Below are positions 59,792-64,000 of a DNA stretch of 64,000 bases, one piece after another. The notes under the pieces are model-generated. The model searched no databases and was not told where the DNA came from. It was given only the letters and a program-made list of their open reading frames with translations. This DNA is from Alphaproteobacteria bacterium (lineage in GTDB: Bacteria > Pseudomonadota > Alphaproteobacteria > Bin65), in the NCBI GenBank assembly GCA_021776685.1, contig JAJFFJ010000043.1, positions 186,001 through 250,000 on the forward strand. Reading direction: 5' to 3'. Every line of letters starts with the position of its first letter. Position 1 is the first letter of the stretch. A program made the position numbers and the translations under genes.

Positions 59792-61899
59792 CACGCGGCC
59801 TCCAGGATGGGTTTGACCAGCTCTTCCCGGCCCTTTTGATAGACGGCGAAGGAACCGTACTGGTCGCAGACGCAGTCATATGATGCAGTCACCAGGATCG
59901 AAGTGTTTTCCTGCTCGATGATTGCAGGGCCCTTGATTTGATATCCATATTTCGTGTTGTGACCGTCATAGACCGGCACAGTTGCCCAGTCGCCTGTCTC
60001 CGGCACGATGATTTTGCGCTCGCCTTTCTGGGCGGCGGCAGGGTCGGCGCCGGCGTAGGTTTCCTGACTGTACTCCGGTTTGTCTGTGATGCCGATGCAC
60101 TGGACGCGGACGTTGATGATCTCCACATGGGTGCCGACATCTTCCAGCGAATAGCCGTAGAGACGATTGTGTTCGCCGTGGAACAGGTTTTTGATTGCTT
60201 CGCCGTCGCCTGCGGCAACCGCGTCGAGCGGCGCCTCCATGGTCACTTCGTGATATTGTTTGGCGTAGCGGCAATCCAGGCGCAGCACATAACGGCGCTG
60301 ATCCTGGGGAATGTTCTCGTTCTCAAGCAGGACGTCGCCCTCGGCCTTCATGCCATTGATCAGACCGTTCAACCCGTCCCAATTCGCCTCGTCGATGCGT
60401 CCCACATAGCTGCGGACAAAGTCATGCTTCAGATCTGACATAAGCATGCCGGCCGCGCAGAAGATCGAGGATTCTCGGGGCACGAGCAGAAATGGGATCT
60501 CCAGCTCCTGGCCGATCATGCAGGCGTGGTTGGGCCCGGCACCACCGGCGACCACCATCGGGAATTCGCGCGGGTCCAGGCCGCGCTTGATGGTGATCTC
60601 CCGGACGCCCTGGGCCATGTTGTTGTTAATCACCCGGTACATGCCGAGCGCTGCCTCTTCCACCGTCATGCCGAGGGGTTTGGCGAGTTTTTCGTCGATT
60701 GCTTTTCGCGCCGCGTCCACGTCCAGCTTCATGCGTCCGCCGGCGAAATAGCCCGGCGATAGATAGCCGAGCACCAGATCCGCGTCCGTACAGGCCGGGT
60801 TCTCGCCGCCCTGGCCATAGCAGACCGGGCCGGGGTCGGCGCCCGCGCTTTGCGGGCCCATGCGCAAGAGGCCGCCTTCGTCTATCCAGCCAATTGAGCC
60901 ACCGCCGGCGCCGATGGTCACAATGTCCAGCATCGGCAGCGCGATCCGGTAGCGGTTGATCTCGCCTTCCGTCGCGGTAGTCGGCACGCCGTCGATGACC
61001 ATGGCCGCGTCGAAGCTGGTGCCGCCCATGTCGACGGTCAGGCAGTTCCGCTGGCCATGGGCCTCCGCATAGCCAAGGCCTGCAACCGGGCCGGCGGCAG
61101 GGCCGGACAGCAGTGTCATGGCCGCGGCTTCCTTCGCGGTTTCAGGCAGCACAACGCCGCCGTTGGACTGCATGATCAGAAGCACACCGGCGAAGCCGAT
61201 ATCCTGGAGCCTCGCCTGCAGCGCATCCAGATACGCCTTCAGTTTGGGCCCGTTGTAAGAATTCAGTACCGTCGACGAGACTCGGTTGTAGAAGCGGATC
61301 GACGGCAGCAGTTCGGCGGAGACCGTCAGGTAGGCGTCCGGCATGGCCTTGGCGACCAGCTCTGCCGCCGCTTTTTCGTGCGCGGGATTGGCGAAGCTGT
61401 TCATGAAGCAGATGGCGATTGCGTCCACCGCTTCTTCTTTGAAGATGTCGATGGCCGCTTCCACGTCCGCCATTTCCAGGGCTGCCGTTTCCCGGCCAAT
61501 GCGGTCGAGCCGTCCCTTGACCGGACGGCGCAGATAGCGCGGCACCAGCGGCGGCACGTTGGTGTAACGGTTGTTGTATTGCTCTTCGCGGATGCCACGT
61601 CGCATTTCCAGCGCGTCACGTACACCTTCTGTCGTCAGCAGGCCGGTCTTCGCGCCCGTGCGGGTCAGGGTCGCGTTGGTCGTGACCGTCGTGCCGTGGA
61701 CGATGGTGTCGATGCTAGGGGCGAGTTCCTCCAGCGTCTGTCCGAGCGATGTGGCGATATCCGTCAGGCCATTGACCAGTCCGATGGACGGATCCTTCGG
61801 CGTCGATAGCGTCTTGAATATTTGTGGCTCGGCGTCATCCCGCACGAGCAGAAAATCGGTGAAGGTGCCCCCCACATCGATGCCGACTTTGAGCGTCAC
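59791..61899 (-). CDS. hyuA: HyuA/N-methylhydantoinase A-family ATPase subunit
   Basis: A 702-residue ASKHA-fold subunit. It starts VTLKVGIDVGGTFTDFLLV with the phosphate-binding GGTFTD and has STVLNSYNGPKL-like and TVDMGGTSFDAAMV motifs, the second phosphate loop. It couples ATP hydrolysis to ring opening or ketone carboxylation with HyuB. GTG 61899 has GGGAGG six bases upstream; TTG 61914 is an inferior start. First gene of a minus-strand run to 49851 of nine genes. The marR gene is divergent, with the operator between, so MarR probably controls this operon. Confidence 0.92.
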   Translation of the reverse strand: MTLKVGIDVGGTFTDFLLVRDDAEPQIFKTLSTPKDPSIGLVNGLTDIATSLGQTLEELAPSIDTIVHGTTVTTNATLTRTGAKTGLLTTEGVRDALEMRRGIREEQYNNRYTNVPPLVPRYLRRPVKGRLDRIGRETAALEMADVEAAIDIFKEEAVDAIAICFMNSFANPAHEKAAAELVAKAMPDAYLTVSAELLPSIRFYNRVSSTVLNSYNGPKLKAYLDALQARLQDIGFAGVLLIMQSNGGVVLPETAKEAAAMTLLSGPAAGPVAGLGYAEAHGQRNCLTVDMGGTSFDAAMVIDGVPTTATEGEINRYRIALPMLDIVTIGAGGGSIGWIDEGGLLRMGPQSAGADPGPVCYGQGGENPACTDADLVLGYLSPGYFAGGRMKLDVDAARKAIDEKLAKPLGMTVEEAALGMYRVINNNMAQGVREITIKRGLDPREFPMVVAGGAGPNHACMIGQELEIPFLLVPRESSIFCAAGMLMSDLKHDFVRSYVGRIDEANWDGLNGLINGMKAEGDVLLENENIPQDQRRYVLRLDCRYAKQYHEVTMEAPLDAVAAGDGEAIKNLFHGEHNRLYGYSLEDVGTHVEIINVRVQCIGITDKPEYSQETYAGADPAAAQKGERKIIVPETGDWATVPVYDGHNTKYGYQIKGPAIIEQENTSILVTASYDCVCDQYGSFAVYQKGREELVKPILEAA

Positions 61900-62032
61900 A
61901 GTTTCGCCTCCCAATGGCCCGTCGTACCGCGTCCGGCTTTCCGCAACTTTGGCGTCACTTGCTCGCGCGCTCTCAGATGCCGGATGGCAAGGGGCAGCTT
62001 GCCCCGGTTACCAGGACGTGACGCTAACAAAT

Positions 62033-62056
62033 ATATTGTTGGATATCAAACAATAT
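62033..62056. promoter_or_regulatory. MarR operator palindrome
   Basis: A 24-base palindrome with one mismatch pair: arms ATATTGTT (62033-62040) and AACAATAT (62049-62056) are perfect, center GGATATCA. It covers the -35 box and spacer of the predicted marR promoter and lies 134 bases upstream of hyuA, so both divergent genes could be controlled. Confidence 0.75.
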
Positions 62057-62064
62057 TTTATAAT
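62036..62064 (+). promoter_or_regulatory. Predicted marR promoter (leaderless transcript)
   Basis: TTGTTG (62036-62041) and a perfect TATAAT (62059-62064) at 17-base spacing. The start codon of marR is at 62071, six bases after the -10 box, where transcription would begin. The transcript is therefore predicted to be leaderless. Confidence 0.6.
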
Positions 62065-62070
62065 CGACTC

Positions 62071-62616
62071 ATGGACAGCCCAAAACCAAGTGGCTTGCGC
62101 GCCAGCACCAATGCGAAATCAGAGAACGGGCAGAACAGGCCCGGCATTCGACCTGCCCGCGGCGGTAAAGCGCCCGGAAAAGAAATTGATTTCGGCGAAC
62201 TGGACGACTTTGTCGGCTTCCAGATGCACAAAATGCGCAACATCCAGGTCGTCAAGCTGGCGGAGATAATCGCGCCGGAGAGCGCGCCGGGCCACTTCCC
62301 GATCCTCTACCTGATTGGCCGCAATCCTGGCTCGACCCAAAGCGCGATTGCTGCAGCCGTGGGCCTCGACAGATCTTCACTGGTGCCGATTCTAAATCGA
62401 TTTGAGGCGAGCGGGTGGCTTCTGCGGGTGCCGGCTAAAACCGACCGCCGCGCCCATGCCCTTAGTCTGACAGCAGCGGGAAAGTCGAAGCTCAAGGATC
62501 TGCAGGAAATCGTCGTTTCTCTGGAAACGCGTATATCAGACGAGTTGGGCCACCCCGGCCATCGCAGTATGATTGACCAGCTCCATCGCCTACAGCGGGC
62601 CTTTGGCGAGGGGTAG
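62071..62616 (+). CDS. MarR-family transcriptional regulator
   Basis: A 181-residue regulator with a winged-helix core: GRNPGSTQSAIAAAVGLDRS is the helix-turn-helix and AKTDRRAHALSLTAAGKS the wing with the family DRR motif. It is divergent from the hyuA operon and overlain by a palindrome, typical of a local ligand-responsive repressor. ATG 62071 is the natural start; the frame from 61822 runs back through hyuA. The mRNA is probably leaderless. Ligand expected to be an aromatic or heterocyclic acid or intermediate of the pathway. Confidence 0.9.
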   Translation: MDSPKPSGLRASTNAKSENGQNRPGIRPARGGKAPGKEIDFGELDDFVGFQMHKMRNIQVVKLAEIIAPESAPGHFPILYLIGRNPGSTQSAIAAAVGLDRSSLVPILNRFEASGWLLRVPAKTDRRAHALSLTAAGKSKLKDLQEIVVSLETRISDELGHPGHRSMIDQLHRLQRAFGEG

Positions 62617-62636
62617 CATTGCGGCGGATCAGACGC

Positions 62637-64000
62637 TCAGACGCTGGCGCCCGCGTTGATTAACCCTTCCAGATGTGCGCGTACCTCGCGGCCTTTGAGC
62701 CGCGCCTTGGCGTTGGTGGGCGGCAACTCTTCTTCATAAAAGAAGTCAGGCAACTCGTCGTCCGCGTCGGTGAAGCCAGCTTGGCGGTTGAATTCGGACT
62801 CCAGCCGCAAGGTCTCGACACCCACCTTCAAGATAAACGAGGGATCTATATCGCAGTTGTGGGCGTCATTGATGCCGTTGGCGATGAGCTCCAGGTTGTC
62901 GTCGGTGACTGACCGGCCGAAGACGCAAAGGCCGAATGAATCAGCTACAGCGCTATTGACCTGCATCTTAAAGCTTTCGGTCGATAGTTCCTCTATCGAC
63001 TTGTCCTGGCATTTGTAGGAGGGGTTGTTGCCGGCTGTGTGGTCCGCCCCCTGCGCGGTGGTCATCATGGAAATACCGGTGACTTCAATGATGCGGGGAT
63101 CATAGGCGCTAATGGCCTGGCCCTTGATCACTGGAATGCGGGCGACGTTCAGGGCCTTGCCGGCACGGGCGGTACCCGCCGCGAGCATGCGACCACGCTC
63201 ATTGCCGGCGCGGATGTCATCCATACAGCTGGACATGAAAATCGTGTCGCCAAAGTTGCCTTCGCCGGCTTCCATCGCGACCGCAATGGTGGCGCCAAGC
63301 TCGATACTGTCCACGCCCAGATCGTTGGCAATTTCGTTCAGGCGCGCCACGTCGTCGGGCTCCGTGAGTCCACAATTGGTCCCGAGAAGGCCGATGGTTT
63401 CATATTCCAGTGGCGAAACCAGCTCGCGGCCAGTGTCGTCCACATAGACGTTGCTGCATTTGATCAAGCAGCCGGGCATACACGCATGGGCGATCTCGCC
63501 GCCACGGGAGGAATTCAGCTCGCGGATATAGTCGCCGCCCATCTTCAGCGGACCCTGGTCCGCCGTCGTCAACTGACCAGAGGAGAAATTATTGACCGGC
63601 AGGGCGCCCAGGGTATTCGTCAGGTCGGCGACGACTGCTGTGCCAGTGGTCTCGAACACCTTGATCGCCGGCGTTTCGTTTAGCTTTTTGCCATACTCCT
63701 TGACCGCATCCATGACCTTTTTGCGGTCGTGAACAGGTGGCATCTTGTGCTTGTCGATGACGATGGCCTTGACATTCTTGGCGCCCATTACGGCGCCCAC
63801 ACCGCCACGCGCGGCCAGACGGGACGGGCGATTGTCGGTATCGGAAAAAGCGATGCCGGCCATCAGGCCCAGGTATTCGCCGACCGGCCCGCACAAGGCG
63901 AGCGAGGTCTTGTCGCCATAGACTTCGTGCAGCTTTCGGGCGCAGTCGAAATTACCAAGACCCATATAGGGGCTGGCGTCTTCGAACGTGATCGCGCCTT
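62637..64000 (-). CDS. Aldehyde:ferredoxin oxidoreductase, C-terminal part (runs off window)
   Basis: The frame is open to the right edge, so the N terminus is missing; 454 residues are visible. ASPYMGLGNFDCAR, CGPVGEYLGLMAGIAFSD, AARGGVGAVMGAKNVKAIV and the iron-sulfur ligands in HACMPGCLIKCSN with a late FGLCVF Cys identify the tungsten or molybdenum pterin AOR family, which oxidises aldehydes to acids with ferredoxin. A start at 63965 is inside the protein and should not be used. AORs are usually found in anaerobes or facultative species; here beside a MarR-regulated catabolic operon. Confidence 0.9.
   Translation of the reverse strand, partial: GAITFEDASPYMGLGNFDCARKLHEVYGDKTSLALCGPVGEYLGLMAGIAFSDTDNRPSRLAARGGVGAVMGAKNVKAIVIDKHKMPPVHDRKKVMDAVKEYGKKLNETPAIKVFETTGTAVVADLTNTLGALPVNNFSSGQLTTADQGPLKMGGDYIRELNSSRGGEIAHACMPGCLIKCSNVYVDDTGRELVSPLEYETIGLLGTNCGLTEPDDVARLNEIANDLGVDSIELGATIAVAMEAGEGNFGDTIFMSSCMDDIRAGNERGRMLAAGTARAGKALNVARIPVIKGQAISAYDPRIIEVTGISMMTTAQGADHTAGNNPSYKCQDKSIEELSTESFKMQVNSAVADSFGLCVFGRSVTDDNLELIANGINDAHNCDIDPSFILKVGVETLRLESEFNRQAGFTDADDELPDFFYEEELPPTNAKARLKGREVRAHLEGLINAGASV

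Noticed and set aside
58400-59839. A 479-codon plus-strand open frame.
   Set aside because: It is antisense to hyuB, which has clear family motifs; high GC makes long shadow frames common here.
59791-61899. Firm call as acetone carboxylase or 5-oxoprolinase.
   Set aside because: HyuA and HyuB family motifs do not separate these reactions by eye and no gamma-like subunit is adjacent, so only the family is given.
1-64000. CRISPR arrays, tRNA genes, insertion sequences or phage attachment sites.
   Set aside because: No regularly spaced repeats, tRNA-like cloverleaf or transposase or integrase reading frames were recognised on either strand.

Overview
The window looks like alphaproteobacterial chromosome: high GC, dense gene packing with 1-4 base start/stop overlaps, serine-palmitoyltransferase-like and Wzm/Wzt genes, and many catabolic operons (molybdenum hydroxylases, CoA ligases, hydantoinase-type ATPases, a B12 mutase). 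Genus cannot be read from it. No rRNA, tRNA, CRISPR array, transposase, phage gene or replication origin is visible. No gene-free stretch exceeds 300 bases; the longest gaps (7197-7434, 23757-23982, 26578-26830) show nothing beyond presumed promoters.

Layout. (1) 1-1680: tail of an acetone-carboxylase gamma-like gene, a small alpha/beta-barrel protein and a 6-hydroxynicotinate 3-monooxygenase-like flavoprotein. (2) 1699-7196, minus strand: an Fe(II)/2-oxoglutarate oxygenase coupled to an adenylation-carrier-thioesterase-TPR megaenzyme, then a cyclopropane fatty acid synthase. (3) 7435-26577: an envelope glycan/lipid island with five glycan-assembly genes, dTDP-rhamnose genes (rfbC, rfbD, rfbA, no recognisable rfbB), a Wzm/Wzt exporter, a sulfotransferase, plus a putative serine palmitoyltransferase, a ceramide-glucosyltransferase-like enzyme, an SDR, a GNAT-like acyltransferase and a solitary LptF/LptG-type permease. 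The last five together suggest ceramide or glycosphingolipid synthesis and export. (4) 26831-39405: a TetR-regulated catabolic cluster: Gfo/Idh/MocA oxidoreductase, DUF993 protein, TIM-barrel isomerase, DHDPS-like aldolase, an NMT1/TauABC-type importer, a flavin oxidoreductase, a GNAT, an NAD epimerase and a core-MetE methyltransferase. Three copies of a 16-base operator (consensus GTAACCAACYRGKTAC) sit upstream of the transcription units, two of them with the same distance to a predicted -10 box. (5) 39418-49841: divergent operons for amidase, CoA ligase, quinone oxidoreductase and deacetylase (minus), and a molybdenum hydroxylase plus second CoA ligase (plus). (6) 49851-61899, minus strand: hyuA, hyuB, acyl-CoA dehydrogenase, split B12 mutase, a second molybdenum hydroxylase and a CoA transferase, divergent from a marR gene with a clear palindromic operator. 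(7) 62637-64000: aldehyde:ferredoxin oxidoreductase running off the right edge.

Working together: regions 4 to 6 read as import and stepwise degradation of small, probably nitrogen-containing organic molecules (hydroxylation by Mo enzymes, amide or ring hydrolysis by amidase and HyuAB, CoA activation, mutase rearrangement, dehydrogenation). Substrates are not known. Region 3 builds and exports rhamnose-containing surface glycan and probably a sphingolipid. The most notable unexplained items are the TetR regulon around the DUF993 operon and the candidate sphingolipid module.
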